DNA of 64,000 nt from Paramyrothecium sp. XJ0827 (GCA_020881915.1 JAJFPB010000014.1:1-64000); one strand, 5' to 3'. Positions 21,308 through 33,899 are shown, numbered from the stretch's first letter. The notes: generated by a model not told the origin, from the letters alone. Made by a program: numbers and translations.

Positions 21308-24300
21308 TTAACCTGCGCCGCCGCTTCCGCCTCCCGATCCCCCGTCAAACAAGTTCAACGGCCACTGCGAGTTCGGAATAAAAGCCATGTCGGCCGCCGC
21401 TTGGCTCATGCTGCCACCTGTGCTGCTAGGATCGCTCGATGGCAAGGCAGGTCTTTCCGTGGCCCCAAGCGACAGGAGTGCGCCGGCACCGTAGCGGTCC
21501 TGGCCGTCAGCGACTGCACCCTCCCACTCAACCCAGGCGGCTCCGCGGTTCTGCCACATCATGTCCGGATGTGTGGGGGGCGATGGGAACGTCACGAGCC
21601 GGCTGTCTTGTACCGGCGCGTTGCTAGGGGCCATCGAGACAAGGCCTGGTACGACTGACTGGGTGGAAGTGCTGTAGAAAAGTGAATGGTCGGCTCCGTA
21701 GCTGTTGGCGGCGGTGCTGTGTTGTGGTTGGTTTTCGTACGAGTACGTCGGAAACGAGCCTTGGCTGGCAATGGCATCTTTCTGGTATAATCCTTTCAAC
21801 TCGTTCATGCCTGTGGAGGGAATGCCGGCAGACATGGGAACAATTGGCTGGGCATGGTCATAGCCAGGCTGAACCAGCGACGGTCCTTGGCTATATGTGG
21901 CTGGCGGACTCGACCGAGACTTCTTGGGGTCCTGGCTATCCATGTCGCGCTCAATCCACGCAATTGTCCTCTCCGCCACGCGCGAAACCTCCGTCACAAG
22001 ACTAGATCCGGAACCTAAAAGACCGACTATTAGAGCACGGCACACAAAACGACTCATGTCCGGGGACAAAGAAGTACATACCCATCAAAATGCCTATTTC
22101 CTTGATTAGACCGACCCAGCGCGCCATCTCCTCCCGCAAATGGGCCACTCTCGCCAGGGAGATGTCATTTCGTTGCTCCCAGTGGATGGCCAGCGTCGAG
22201 AAGATGCAGCTGACGAATAGTGATATGTGGTACCAGGTCGTGTCGATGGCGCGGTACTTGAGAATCTCCTGCGCCAGGACAAGCATCTCGTGCGATATCG
22301 CCTCGGTGATGCGGACGTTCTCATCGCGCAGTTCCTTCTCGCCGGCCGGCACCAGAGAAGGATGCCGCAGTAGCAGGCGGACCTCCAGCACGAACATCTT
22401 GGTATAGTAGGCCTGGACGAAGGTATCTGCTTGCTGGGGCTTCTCCACCCTCAGGATATCGGGCAGGGCATCTTCCCACTCGCGCACCCTCTGGTCCAGC
22501 ACCTCGACAATGTCTGGGTACTGCTGCCGATCGCTTCGCACACTGTATAGATGGGTGTACATCTCCAGGACCGTCGTGGTGAGCCTGTGCAGAGCAACGC
22601 CTATTTCAAAGGTGCAAGGCAGCGTCTGGTTCGGATCAATTCCATCTTCACTGAGGTGCTCATCCGCCACGGCTTCCGGGATCTCCGTGTCGAACTCCTC
22701 AACAGTAATGGGCATGGGCCGACCAAGACGACCTGCCGCAAAGACAGAGAGGGATAGAATGGACCACCATGCTCGTTTTCGCAGCTCTTTGCTCAGGTTC
22801 GGCCCCTTTCCGTCCGGCGGATCTCTGCGATGCAGGTTCAAGTCTATTGCCTTTTGCAAGGCCAGGTCGGTAATAAGCGGAGCCAGTCCTGGTTTCGGAA
22901 AGCTCCTGATATAATAGGCCAGGAGACTGAGAGCTTGAACGGAAGAGAGTTCGCGTGAGTGAAGGACCTCCTGAAGCTTGGTCAGCGCGTAGTGGTAGTG
23001 CTTGTCGGCCAGGGCCGTGAAGTGTATGCGCCCCTCGGGCTGCCAGTTGCGCACGCCATAGTTGTGGTAGATCATGGCGAAGATGACATGCAGCATGAGA
23101 ACCTCGGCGGCCGAGGGCTTGAAGCCGGGTTCATCGTATATTCGATTTACCTAGAAGCGAGACGAGTTAGCGGTTTGCAGCCACGCAACGCCGGCGAGGC
23201 ACCTACCATTCGCAAAAATGTTGGTTTGTGAAGGGTAGGGAGGTACGGCGCGAAGACCAAGAAGTACCAGTCGCAGAACGTTACGGCGTCTTGGCGAGAA
23301 GGCATTCCTGGATGAACGATGGGGTTCACGTTGAAGCTGGACTGAAGGAAAGCCTTGACGGATCTCCTCCACAGAGGCACGGTGGGCTGGGAGTCGTCTG
23401 CAGGGGGCTCATCCATGTCTGGCGCCTCAAACACGGCCGCCGTGTCGATAGTCATATCCAGCAGGGTCAAGCGGGTGCCATGGATGGACTTGAGGGCGAC
23501 AGGCCCATATTCATCGTCTTGCGATGTCTCATCGGTCTCATTCCGCGCCGCGAACAATTTCGGACGCAGGCTGACGGAGGAATGGCCGGCGGGGCTATTG
23601 GACGCTGGGCTCTTGGGCTTCATCCAAGCTGGCCCCGATTGCGTCCAGTCGGCGACGGTCGGGGATGCGGACGGTGTATGATGGCTGGCGGAGCTGCTGT
23701 CGTCCTGCGCGGCGGCGGCAGCGGCAGGGCCTTGCCACGGCTTGACGTCGACGCCGTTATCGCCTAATAGCTTTTCCAAATCGCGGATGTAGGAGAGCAT
23801 GCCCGACTTTTCGCGCTCGAGCTGCTGCATGTAGCCGCGGCGCTCCGTGCGGCCGGTGACACGATCGGTGACATAGCATTCTAGATTGAGGTTGATGCAG
23901 TGCGAGCAGCCCTCGGGAGAAGCGTCGCAGCGGATCTTGCGTACCTGTGGAGGGTGTTAGTCTACGGACGTGATTTGAATATTGCATTTCGTGTCGTGCT
24001 GGACTGGGGGTTGGAATAAGCAATTCCAACGCAATTGTGAAAGTGCGGACAAATATGGGGAAACCGGTCAGAGCAAGCTGTCTGTGCATTCAGATCGCCC
24101 GGAGCCAGCGCCGGAACAGCAAGGGGGGTGTAATTGCCCCTTCAAGGCAAGGGAAAAATGTGGCGTCTTACCTTGCATCTATCGCAAGCTTGTCCAGTGC
24201 GCGTGTAGGACTGCAAGCGGTTCTTGACGACACTGGAGAAGTCGTCGGGGCCGCGATCCAAGCGCGGCAGCTTGAGCTTTCCGGCGGCGGCGGTCTGGGC

Positions 24301-25347
24301 TGAAGAAGGATCGTCTGGGGTCGGACCATCGGTCGATCGTTTGTTGCCGGACCGGGACGCGGCGCCGGACATGGTGGTGGTGGAGGTGCGAGCGGAGGAG
24401 GAGGAGGAGGAGGAGGAGGAGGAGGATAGCGAGGAGGACAACGAGGAGGCGCAGGACGACGGCAGCGATGAACCGGCGGCGTCCGACGAGGTCCTGGTGG
24501 GCGCGGTGGCAGGCGCGGTGGTAGTCGCAGTCGCAGTCGCAGTCGCAGTCGCAATCGCAGTCGCAGTCGCGAGCGTGGCAGAAGCTGCGCTGGCGATGCC
24601 AATGCCAGGACTGGAACTCGCACTCGCACAGCTACCGCTGCAGCGCACCGGCGAGGGGGAGGAGGCGGACGCGGTGGTGGGTGGCTTATACATGCGCCGA
24701 GTGGAGGATGATCGTCGCTGTCGATGCCGGCGCGGCCCAGCGGGACGTCTGGATCTGGCAGCTGCGGTGGCCCTTGCGGATCCCGTCGCTGTTGGTGTAG
24801 CAATGGCTGCGCCAATGCCAATGCTTGAGCCTACGGTATCTGAGCCGAGTCGTCGGGTTCCCTGCTGGGGGCGGTCCTGGTCCAGGTCCTGGTCCAGGTC
24901 CTGGCCCTGATGCTGCTGGTGCTGGTGCTGTTGCTGATCCGGCCGCCATTCGGCCCAGCTGCTGCTGGACAGGGGCTGCGGGAGCGAATGCGGCGGGAAC
25001 GTAGACGCGGACGACGAGGGTGAGGAGGACGACGAGGACGACGACAGCAAGGAGGAGGAGTGGCGAGCCGCGGCCGCAGCCGTGGCAGCTCCGGCGGCAC
25101 CAACAGGCAGGGATTGAGTCGACGAGGATGGTGCGAAGGGGGCAGCAGCAGCGGCGGTGACGGATCCAGACGCAGGCGCAGGCGCAGACGCAGACGCAGA
25201 TGCTGACGGAGACGCGAGGCGACCCTGTTGGCTACTGCTACTGCTGCTGCTACTGCTGCTGCTGCTGCAGTGCAGCGGTGGCTCGTGATATTGCAGGTTG
25301 TGCTTGTAGTTGTGGTTGTAGGTGTAACAGGCGAGAATACTTGCCAT
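21308..25347 (-). CDS. Zn(II)2Cys6 transcription factor with low-complexity N-terminus
   Basis: Nuclear zinc-cluster regulator. Exons are 25347-24172, 23944-23207, 23150-22082 and 22014-21308, with introns of 227, 56 and 67 bp. The first intron splits the zinc cluster: ACDRCK lies in exon 1 and VRKIRCDASPEGCSHC in exon 2. The cysteine pattern is C-x2-C-x6-C-x6-C-x2-C-x6-C. A leucine-rich dimerisation-like segment follows (MQQLEREKSGMLSYIRDLE). The fungal transcription factor domain runs through exons 2 and 3 (blocks FCDWYFLVFAPYLPTLHKP, AWWSILSLSVFAAGRLGRPM). From 25347 the protein would be about 1229 aa, with 300 residues of Ser/Ala/Thr/Gln low complexity encoded by in-frame trinucleotide and hexanucleotide repeats. 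A more conservative start at 24372 (MSGAASRSG) gives about 904 aa and precedes the conserved part directly. I kept the long form because the frame is open and a pyrimidine tract lies upstream. The target genes are unknown. Confidence 0.82.
24394..24426 (+). repeat. (GGA)n in-frame repeat coding poly-Ser
   Basis: About eleven GGA units, read on the minus strand as a serine run (TCC) inside exon 1 of the Zn2Cys6 gene. Confidence 0.85.
24523..24570 (+). repeat. (AGTCGC)n hexanucleotide repeat
   Basis: Near-perfect tandem hexamers, with one variant unit, coding alternating Ala-Thr on the minus strand in the low-complexity N-terminus of the Zn2Cys6 protein. The repeat length is a multiple of three, which fits coding DNA. 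Confidence 0.85.
24873..24905 (+). repeat. Twelve-base tandem repeat coding Asp-Gln/Leu units
   Basis: Tandem GGTCCTGGTCCA units, about two and a half copies, read on the minus strand as repeated DLDQ in the low-complexity N-terminus. Confidence 0.75.
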
Positions 25348-25635
25348 GGTCTTGCTTTCTGGCATGCAACTCCAAAACGTGAGCTGGGAGCTGGAGACTG
25401 GAGACTGGATCCCCTCCGGTGCTGGCGAACGAGACCGGAGCGGAGACAAATGGACAGCACAGGAAACCCAGGCAAGACAAGGCCGATGTGTCTGACCTTT
25501 GGCCGTATCCTCTTTTCTGATGGCCCCCGGCGGCGGCCCCTCTCTTGAACACTCCGTAATCAGAGTCCTTTCTCTCTCTCTTTCTCTTTCTCGTGGGACG
25601 CACACACACACCGTGTCGATCCCTTTTGCCTTTCG

Positions 25636-25680
25636 TTTTTTTTTTCTTCTTCTCTTCTTCTTCTTCTTCTTCTTCTTCTT
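25636..25680 (+). repeat. (TTC)n / polypyrimidine tract
   Basis: A T-run followed by about a dozen TTC units, about 290 bp upstream of the putative Zn2Cys6 start. On the minus strand, in the gene direction, it is a purine tract, so it is not a classical pyrimidine core promoter. Confidence 0.8.
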
Positions 25681-26394
25681 ACACCCCTGGTCCGGGTGCG
25701 GGATGTGGGAGGCAATGCAACGTCAATATAGAAAACCAGAATATCAAATCAAATCAATGCAATGCAAAGTCACCAACGGACAGCCAGCCTAAACCCAGGT
25801 AGGTCCCTGCAACTCTGTCTCTCTCTCTCTCAGCGAGCTTCGTCCCAGCAAGCAGGGTAATGGGCTACTGCTGTACGGTTGTATTAGTATGGCGGTGGTG
25901 GCGGTCGCCGTAGCGGCAGAGGCGGCGGTCTCTGCCGGGGGTCCTTCGAATGAACTCAGCGGCGAGGACCAAGACAAGACACGGCACAGCAGAGGAGGTG
26001 CACGCGCGCACGGGTACTGTGTATGTGCCTGTCTGCTTGTCTGTCTGCCTGGATGGCTATTCCTTCTTCTCTCTTCCCTTTCTTTTCTTTGCCTGCCTAG
26101 TCTGGCCTGCCTGCCTGCCCGCCAGTCAACTTCCCAGGGGAGGGGTCGACGTCGACAATTGCGGGAAAAGCGTGCTGGGACGACACGCGCCGGCAGACGA
26201 GTAGAAGGTGAGAAGGAGAGCTTTGGGAGCCTTTTGACTCCGCTTGAGGCCTAAACCAAGGGGACGATCCCTGCCAGCGAGACCCTTTATTCCCTGTCCC
26301 CGGGAGTGGAGCAGGGGGGCCGACAGGAAAAAAAGAGTGGCAGCTGAGCCTTGCGGAGAGACAGGAGGCTAACGAGATGGGATGGGATAGCTTG

Positions 26395-26417
26395 GGATGG
26401 ATGGATGGATGGATGGG
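26395..26417 (+). repeat. (GGAT)n tetranucleotide microsatellite
   Basis: About five GGAT units in the gene-free region. They explain a spurious short frame rich in Trp, Met and Asp. Confidence 0.8.
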
Positions 26418-29411
26418 ATGCCACCTTGACTAGCTGGAGAACTAGCCTGGAAGCAGACTGGTGTTGGCAAGACGGCTACCAGATCGATGGTGTTAGTGGG
26501 AGACGGTCCGGACATGTGAAATTAAACAATAGACGAGGGGCTGCAATGCGATACATACAGCAGCTGCTTGGCCTTTGATTGGACTGGGCCGGGCTCGCTT
26601 GGATCGAGGCGATTGGCAGGGTTTCTGTCTCGTCTCGCTCGCCGTCGCTTCTGGCGCCTGGAGTACTTTGTATTGCTTCTTAAGGCAGAGGGACGGGCGT
26701 TGGACACGGGGTTTCCAAGTCACTTTTGCATGCCGGAGACAGCTCCGCGATGAACGGCATGTGCAGCAAGCAAAAGCCGTAAACAGACAGGGACAGGGGC
26801 TCAAGCAGGAGAATCTGACACGTCGTGGCGTGAAGAATCCAAGCACGGCGATCATCTCGACTATAGATATATGTTTCCATTCTTCTTGCCAACCACAGGT
26901 CCAAGGCCAGCCCGATGTCCCTCTCGTGCACCACACTCGCACAAAGCTACGAGCATCGTCATCCATTGGGGTCTCGCGCCTCCCCGGCTCCGCTGTGGGC
27001 TCGGGCCTCGCGTTCTCTGGCCACCCACAAAAAGTGCCCCCCCCCCTTTCCCCCCCCTCCCCAATCATTTCACTCAGAAATAAGAGCGTTATGGTGCGAT
27101 GAGCGAAAAAAAGCTGTCAGGACTTGCCCGGTTCGTTTCGGTAGCCGCGAACCGGGGAGCCGGGAGCACCGATCGCAGGAGACCGGCGGCTGTGTAAGAA
27201 GCGTGAGGGCGAGTGCGTGAGAGAGAGGGTTAGAGCAAGGAGGACGGCGAGACTATGCGAGTATACGCGCAGGTGAGCAGAACATCTGCAACTAGAGCAG
27301 TAGTACGGGGACGTGGCGAGCTCTGATGCTGCACTGTTGAGATCAAACATGCCGTACATACAGACGACTGACCAGCCGCGTATGCATGGCGTGCAGACGC
27401 ACGAAAAACCTTCGACGCACTCACCCTCGCGCTCTCCATCCCCATCTCCATCTCCGTATCCACACTCGCAGCCAGCGCGGCAAGACCTTACTTACCCCAG
27501 GAGACGCCACGAGTTCTCGGACACATCTCGGTCGGCAAGGGCGTTTCCATGCAGTAGCTCCATCACAATTGACCCCCCCTAACCCAAGCGTCCCTCTTGC
27601 TCCTACATACCAAAGTACGTTGTAGTACGAGAAAACAAGCCTCGCCTGTAACTATGCTTGGCTCTCAGCGGCGTGGGTGTGGCGTCCAGTGAGACGCAGA
27701 AGGGCCCAGCGCAAGCGTGGACGAACTCTGAGGGCGCCGTCCGCCCCGCCGGCACTAACAGCACTTTGTTTTGGCGTGGGATTCATGGCTCGTCATGCTA
27801 GGGAATTAGCGAGATGGGCCTGCCTTGGTCGATGGTAGCTGGAGCCACTTCCTCAGTTGGGATAGGCATGCTCTGGTGGTTGCTTGGGGACCGGACGTGT
27901 GATTGAAGGGCATGATGCTGCTGAATTCTGCTGCGCAGCATGCAGATAGATGCATATGCTTAAACCTGGATGGGCTGAACCTGACGAGACATATCACATC
28001 ACAGACCAGGCCATGAGATGCGGCAACCCTGTCTTGCTTTTTGCGCGTCCTCGCAGCGACGCCGAAAAACATCGGACAGATTTGCGTCCAGAGACCCCAA
28101 AGGAGAACCAGAAATGTGTGTGCTTTTGGGTTCGAGACAGCGCATCCATGGCTAGCCGCGAAAGCCAATCTTGGCCCCTCCCCCCCTGGATCGGCCGACC
28201 GGGGGGCCTCGTGCCCGAACCCTCACCTCGTCTCGTCCGTCCCAGAACGATCAGCATCAGCCCTACCCAACCGACACAAGCTCAAGACCATGTTTAGACG
28301 GAAAGGCGGAACAGAAAGCGTGCTTTTCTTTTTTTCGGGGGTTTTTTTTTTGACTTTACTACCGGCATCACCAGACGGGCTCCCGCATGCATCCCACAAC
28401 TCTCTTTCTCTTTTGGCCAAAGGGATCGCCGGCATATGCATCGTCCCCCCGACCAGACCGCAGCGTCGCTATTTGTAATACCTTATTAACAGAAAATGCT
28501 TCTCGTCGAAAAAGCTGTTTGCAAAGCTACTAATGGATGTACCCTGCAGCGCGGAACTTCCGTGATGGCGATCGCCGGCGGGGAGAGCAGAGCCAGCCTG
28601 GATTGGGCGCGTTGGAGTTTCTAGAAATCTGGTGGAAGGGCTTGGCACTATCGACAAGGCAGATGACGGGAAAGGCGAGCAAACAACTAAACAAGATGCA
28701 GCCACCGGCTTCGAAGCGACTTGGTGAATCCGATTGGACGATGCTCAACGTTACAGCTCCAACTGGCCATCTCGATGGGAAACCTGCAATGCATTCCCCG
28801 TGGCCCATTGGTGCATCGCCCGTAGATTACTATTCATCCAGCTGCATACTTCTCTATGCGGGCGCAGAGAGCCCCAGAAACACCAGAAACACCAGAATGA
28901 GCCTAAATCAGATGACAACACAATGACAACATCTCTGATATATGACGTACGTGAGCTCAGCTGCGGCTGCATACTAAAGTTCGGAAAGGAGCGGAAAGGG
29001 AAAAAAAGCCATCGATAGAATTTCACCCAAGTGGTGTCGTCGCCCACCAGTTCCGGCGCCAGCTCCGGCGCCACCGGATCTCGTCTCGCAATGACCGGCC
29101 ACCTCGGGCGCTCCTCCGGCTATCGCTGCTGCCGAAATCAACGATCGCCCCGAACGCCAAGTCGGTAATTTCGAAGTAAATCGATCCTGCGGCTTGCCTA
29201 GATCGCGTCCTACTGTAGTTAGGGGGGGGGAGGGCTTGAGGCTTAAACATGGCGTCGCGCTGGGATATTGGAGACGTTGGGCAGCGCGGGATCTTTGGCT
29301 TGGCTAGGCTCAAGCGGCTCCTCAAGTCTTCTGTGGTTCAGACTTCAACGAGTTAGATTCCGCCGGTGGTTGCACCATGGTTAATTGTACTATGGTATTC
29401 TTGGAGGTTGC

Positions 29412-30840
29412 TCATAGGAGTCTTGTCTCGAACTTGGCCCCCGCCGCCTCCATCCTATTCACGTAGTCCTGCCCCAAGCACGCCGGCGTGAGGATACCAC
29501 CCTGATGGCCCCCTCCCAGCTTGCGCGTGTAGAGCAGGCTTGCGGCCCCATGCGCCAGCAGTACCGCCGTGCACCGGTACGAGCCTCCCGCGAACTCGAA
29601 CGACGCAAGAGACCTCGCCTCGTTGCCGGTACTCGCGTCATCGTCCCCTACAGCGACTGCTTTCACGGACACGGTCCGATCCCGCAGCTGGACCTCCTGG
29701 TCCGGGCCGTCGCCGGACGCCGGGAACATGGGCCGCAGGACATACTGATACATAAGACGGCTGGACAGCAATACGTCGAGCACGTTCTTGGTCAGCACCT
29801 TCAGCGCCGCGTCCAGCGTCGACGTTGCCGTCTCGTACTCGTTGAACCAGAACTTCGGCCCGTACCCTTCGCCGCCGCCGAGCAGCGCCCAGGAGCGGTG
29901 GATGAAGGCACGATTCTGCACGGCGCCGTGGGAGCTGTTGGCGAGGATGCCGAGGGCGGGATCACGCCGGGTTCCGAGCATGCCGACCGGCTCCGAGGCA
30001 GGCTTGGTCCCTTGCAGTGGCGACAGGTACCACGGCTGCGCGGAGGCGGCGGCCACCTTGGGATCCAGGAGGAGGCTCGAGCCGATGGACTCGACGGTCC
30101 CGCCGCTGGCTTCGATGGGCGTGGGCGTGGGATAGGTGAGGATGACCTCCTTTGTCTTGACGGAGGCTTGCTTTGCGAGTTCGTTGACCGCCGCCCACGT
30201 GAGGAGATCCTGCGGTGCAGAGAAGTACCCAGAGGCGACGACGACCTGCGAGAGCGTGCCGTTGATAAGTACTTGTGAACATCATGGTCGGGCTGAGGTG
30301 ACTTACAGCGGCGCCGTTGGCCTTGGCCGTCTCGTGGTATTTGCTTACCCAGCCGCCGACCTGGGCAACATTACCGGTGCTGATGATGCCCGACGATTAG
30401 CGACACGTGTGTCCATGGCGGAGTCCATCAGCAACGTACCAGTCAATGTAGTCCGTACCGCTCTCAGCGCAAGCCTGCACCACGATATCTCCGACCGCGT
30501 GGTACAAAACCGTGCTGATGCAGACCTTGGCCTTCTTCACGACGGCGGCAACCTGGTCGAATTGATCCAGAGCCACGGTTTCAATAGCTTTGGGCTGTAA
30601 GTAACCATTTGATCTTGGTAGACTGACATGCTATCGCTTACCTGGCTGCACGCGGTCTGGGCTCGCCTCCCTGATCCGAGCGGTGAGGTCCTCCAGCTTC
30701 GCGCGCGACCGCCCAGCCACGGCCCATCTCAGATCCGTCGGCAACTGCTCGGCGACGGCCAGGGCTGTCAAGACGCCGGTGTAGCCCGTCGCGCCGACGA
30801 GCACAATGTCGTACTCGCGGTCATGTTTGGCAGAGGCCAT
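29412..30840 (-). CDS. Saccharopine dehydrogenase-like NAD(P) oxidoreductase
   Basis: Member of the saccharopine dehydrogenase-like / trans-acting enoyl reductase-like family, a Rossmann-fold group whose eukaryotic members are often linked to lipid droplets. Exons are 30840-30642, 30587-30440, 30379-30307 and 30245-29412. Introns are 54, 60 and 61 bp, giving about 417 aa, the usual family length. The N-terminal nucleotide-binding motif is VGATGYTG at about residues 15-22, followed by RWAVAGRS and, in exon 2, KVCISTVLYHAVGDIVV and GTDYID. The C-terminal GGILTPACLG block is typical. The first intron ends in AAAG, not the more usual CAG; only this acceptor keeps the frame. True lysine-pathway saccharopine reductase is less likely from these motifs. 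The substrate is unknown. The gene is divergent from a GNAT acetyltransferase. Confidence 0.87.
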
Positions 30841-31758
30841 TGGTGTAGGGATGTTGGCTTTTTGCACGATTTATAGACCAGATTATACGTCTAGCGGTGT
30901 GTCGTAACCCTCACAAGCCGAGCTTCAAATTTCGGCAGGCGCGGATCAAGCGGTCTTTTATGTTGTTGAGAAGACTTGGTTGTGGTAAGGGGAGAGCAGT
31001 CAGCTCATTTTTGGATTCACCCCATGCGCAGGATTGCCGGGAACGGCAGGGCACGCGGAGTTGAGCGCATCCTGTGCGGAGTTTGTGTCGCAACATCGGC
31101 GTCGGGGGTCCGCGGGGCGCGCCGTTCCCTGGCCGGCCGAGTCAATCAGCAGACAATAGCAAGGGGTCTGAATCCTGTTCTGCGATGACTCTACGCATAG
31201 TAAGTTTGGAGAGTGTTGTAAAAATCAAAATTTGATTAGCAAATATAGGCTGAGCTGCATGTAGGATGTTGGTCTGTCAGTGCTGCACCAACATCACGCA
31301 GAGCCTCCGTTTCCTGAAGAACTCCACAAAGACTTGACATACGGCCCATCTGTCGGTACGCTGCACTTCCGGGCTTTCAATTGTTCGATACCGCTTTGTT
31401 TACGTCTTCTCGCTGGGAGGAGTACAACCCAAGCCGTCTCTGAGAGTTTTCAAAATATTACAGTCATGCACCTATGACGTGCTTTCAATGGTCTATTTTC
31501 TCCCAGGCGTAAGGAAACCAATAATTAATGCAACCAAGCTCGGTAATGCTTTGGCCATGATCCTACTGCTCAGAAATCAGTTGAGAAGGAGTGTTTCATA
31601 GTGTCTGCCATAATGGGGCGTAGCTGTTAGCCTTATCAGAGGTATACGTGTGCATTTCTACTTTGGGATTGATGAGGAACTTTTGAATGACAGGAGGATT
31701 CGGGATAAAAGGCCTAGAAACTGGCGGTGCTTCTTATTTCTCTACGAGTCAAGCAAAC
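30841..31758. promoter_or_regulatory. Divergent promoter region, oxidoreductase and GNAT genes
   Basis: About 900 bp between two divergent start codons. The half toward the GNAT gene (31190-31720) is A+T-rich. No gene or repeat is supported. Confidence 0.45.
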
Positions 31759-32531
31759 ATGACTACGTACAAAATCAAGCCAGGCTGTACGGTGAGCGAC
31801 GCCGCCGGCGTTGCCAAGACCAACGTCTCGGCCTTCTGGACCCAGACGTGGTGGAGGATACTCTTCGGCGCTTCCAATGAGACGGTCGAGGCAGTCATAA
31901 CGGCTCGCACGCCGCAGAACCTGCTGAACGAGCGCGAGGTGCGCCGACACCAGGCCATTGTCGACACGGCCACCGGCGACATCGTGGGGTACGCGCGGTG
32001 GATCCTCCCGCCGGTGCACAGCGCAGACTGGACGGAGGCGCAGACGCCCGACGTGGGCGACAGCGAGAGGAAGCGTTTCAAGAAGGAGTCTGACGCGGCG
32101 CCGCTTCCGATGGGCGATCACGAGGCTGAGATGGATGCCTTGGACATTCCCATCAAGGAGGCAAAGTGGCGGCTTTTACCAGCGAAACCGTTCATCAGTG
32201 AGTCTTGCTACACTTAACTGCTATGTTCATGAGCAGATAGAGTGATAAGTCGCATGTGGCTAACGGGTACCGCTTAGCCTTGGACTACCTCGCAACTCGT
32301 CCAGACCACCAGAAGCGCGGCGTCTCGAGCATGCTCGTCCGCGCAGGCATGGAGCAGGCGGACCAGCTGGGGCTCGAGATTTTTGTGATAGCGAAGGGAC
32401 ACGCCTCGACTAACCTGTACAAGAAGCTTGGTTTCGAGCTTCGGTGGGAGCTGTCGCAGAGCCTGAAGCAGTGGGGCCACGACGATGTGTGTTATACGGC
32501 TATATTGATCAGGCAACCGTCCAGGAACTGA
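31759..32531 (+). CDS. GNAT-family N-acetyltransferase
   Basis: Acetyl-CoA-dependent acetyltransferase of the fungal GNAT type. Exons are 31759-32197 and 32278-32531; the 80 bp intron has a GTGAGT donor, GGCTAAC branch and CTTAG end, giving about 230 aa. The N-terminal part has AFWTQTWWRILF and GYARWILP, common in this family. After a charged linker, exon 2 carries the acetyl-CoA loop RPDHQKRGVSSMLV at about 154-167 and the C-terminal ASTNLYKKLGFEL. The start at 31759 was preferred over an in-frame ATG at 31687 because the family N-terminus (YKIKPG) begins there. The acceptor substrate cannot be predicted. Confidence 0.88.
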
Positions 32532-32878
32532 TGTGGTGATGAGCGGACTTGCTTCTGGAGTGGTTGCGGTACAGCTGAGGGGACTGGGCGGGGTTTTGAC
32601 GATTACATGCAGATGAGTTCGAGCGATCGATTATTTCTAATACATAGCATCAATGTATGAGGAGAATCCTTAGCTGATGTCTAAGTCGGCATGTAAGTCG
32701 CTGGATTGAATCCATTCTCGGGGTATGCCAAGCGCACAGTGCAAATATAGAACACAAACGGTACGGCTGACTTCACTTCACCCCACTATCCGACCTCTGC
32801 CCCTCCATCCACAAACAGCTTTCGACAATCATCGCAACAACACCTCCAACCGATTCCGCCGACGCTCGCTCGACACCC
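32532..32878. promoter_or_regulatory. Short intergenic region upstream of Cgi121 gene
   Basis: About 350 bp between the GNAT stop codon and the Cgi121 start. The last 110 bp before the start are pyrimidine-rich, as usual for fungal promoters. Nothing else is visible. Confidence 0.45.
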
Positions 32879-33722
32879 ATGCCACCGCCCGAGCAGGACA
32901 GCGCCCCGAACAAGAAGAGACGACTCGACCCGAGCGCAGCCACCATGACTCTCGAGTCGATCACCCTCGAGCACCTCCCGGCCTCGCACAGCATCCACCT
33001 GGCCATGTTCAGGGATGTCAAGAATGCGGCCTTCTTGCACCAGCAGCTGCTGGCGCGCAACGCCGACTTCGAGTACGCATTTGTGGATGCCTCAGTGGTA
33101 CGTCTACTGGTCCTTGATGTTGGGGAGGACGTCATTCGCTCAACCAGACCTTTCGGTCATATGCGCGAGGGACTCTTGATAGCTTGTCGCGTGCGTCCCG
33201 GACTGACATGGATCCTCGAACAGGTCTTCTCGCGCCTCCAACTCGCTTCAGCAATCTTCAAAGCGACAACTTCCCTCGTCAGCGATGCCCTGAAGACGCC
33301 CAATGTGCACTCTGAGATTGTCACGTCTCTCAGTCCTTCCAACAACGTAGGCATTCACAGCTCTGCAGGCGCGCTGGTTACTCGTACCTAACCAGACATT
33401 GCAGATCGCCGATGCCTACCGCCGCTTCGGAATCTCGCCAACAACAAAGGACCTCCTCGTCGTCAAGGTGACGTATCCCACCGAGGCCCAGCCGCAGCCC
33501 CCGTCTGCCGATCAAGTGTGGAAGCATTTGGAAGAGTCAGTAGATGGAACCGCAGTGCCCGTCACGGACGAGCAGATCGCTGCCGCCGCCGACGTTACGA
33601 AAGTGCGCAAGTACTACAAGCTGAACGGCCTCAACTGGCTAGAAGCCATCAAGGACGAGACAGTCAAGCGCAAGGAAATGGAAACGCTGATCCTAGGTGG
33701 TATGGCTCTTCGCGGGCTGTGA
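32879..33722 (+). CDS. CGI121: EKC/KEOPS complex subunit Cgi121
   Basis: Cgi121 (TPRKB in humans) is a small subunit of the KEOPS complex, which makes the t6A modification on ANN-decoding tRNAs and also affects telomeres. Exons are 32879-33097, 33224-33346 and 33405-33722, separated by introns of 126 and 58 bp, all in frame, giving about 219 aa. Family blocks are clear: LEHLPASHSIHLAMFRDVKN, LLARNADFEYAFVDASVV, LQLASAIFKA, then SPSNNIADAYRRFGI and DLLVVKVTYP. A second ATG at 32945 begins exactly at the conserved part; the upstream 22 residues are Pro/Lys/Arg-rich and may be a fungal extension. The Bud32-binding C-terminal part is present. Confidence 0.9.
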
Positions 33723-33899
33723 GGCGGCAATTGCGGTACAATGGACAGGTGAGCGGCACGGTTCCTGAAATGTTCAACTTCATAAATTCATTCATCATCG
33801 GCTCTGTCTATCCTCTATGGTCTAATGCCATGAAAACTAACGCCTGGCTCCCAAGTCGCTCCTTGATGGTGGTAAAAGCAAATGCTGTCTAGAATCCTA

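Larger units (their letters stand above)
25348..29411. promoter_or_regulatory. About 4 kb gene-free region upstream of the second Zn2Cys6 gene
   Basis: Between the Zn2Cys6 start and the 3' end of the oxidoreductase gene I find no convincing gene on either strand. Next to the start codon are C/T-rich tracts (about 25561-25680, including a TTC microsatellite) and a second CT run near 25818-25832. A GGAT tetranucleotide repeat lies at 26395-26417. Open frames up to about 190 codons occur but lack family motifs, have mixed composition and overlap one another. It could be a long regulatory region or 5' leader, which is common for fungal developmental regulators, or could hide a non-coding transcript. 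Confidence 0.45.

Noticed and set aside
24523..24570. Tandem hexamers considered as a CRISPR-like array
   Set aside because: Units are contiguous without spacers and lie inside a coding exon; the genome is eukaryotic.
26493..27102. Open frames of 175-190 codons in the 4 kb gene-free region
   Set aside because: They overlap on both strands, have irregular composition, no family motif and no supporting splice sites.
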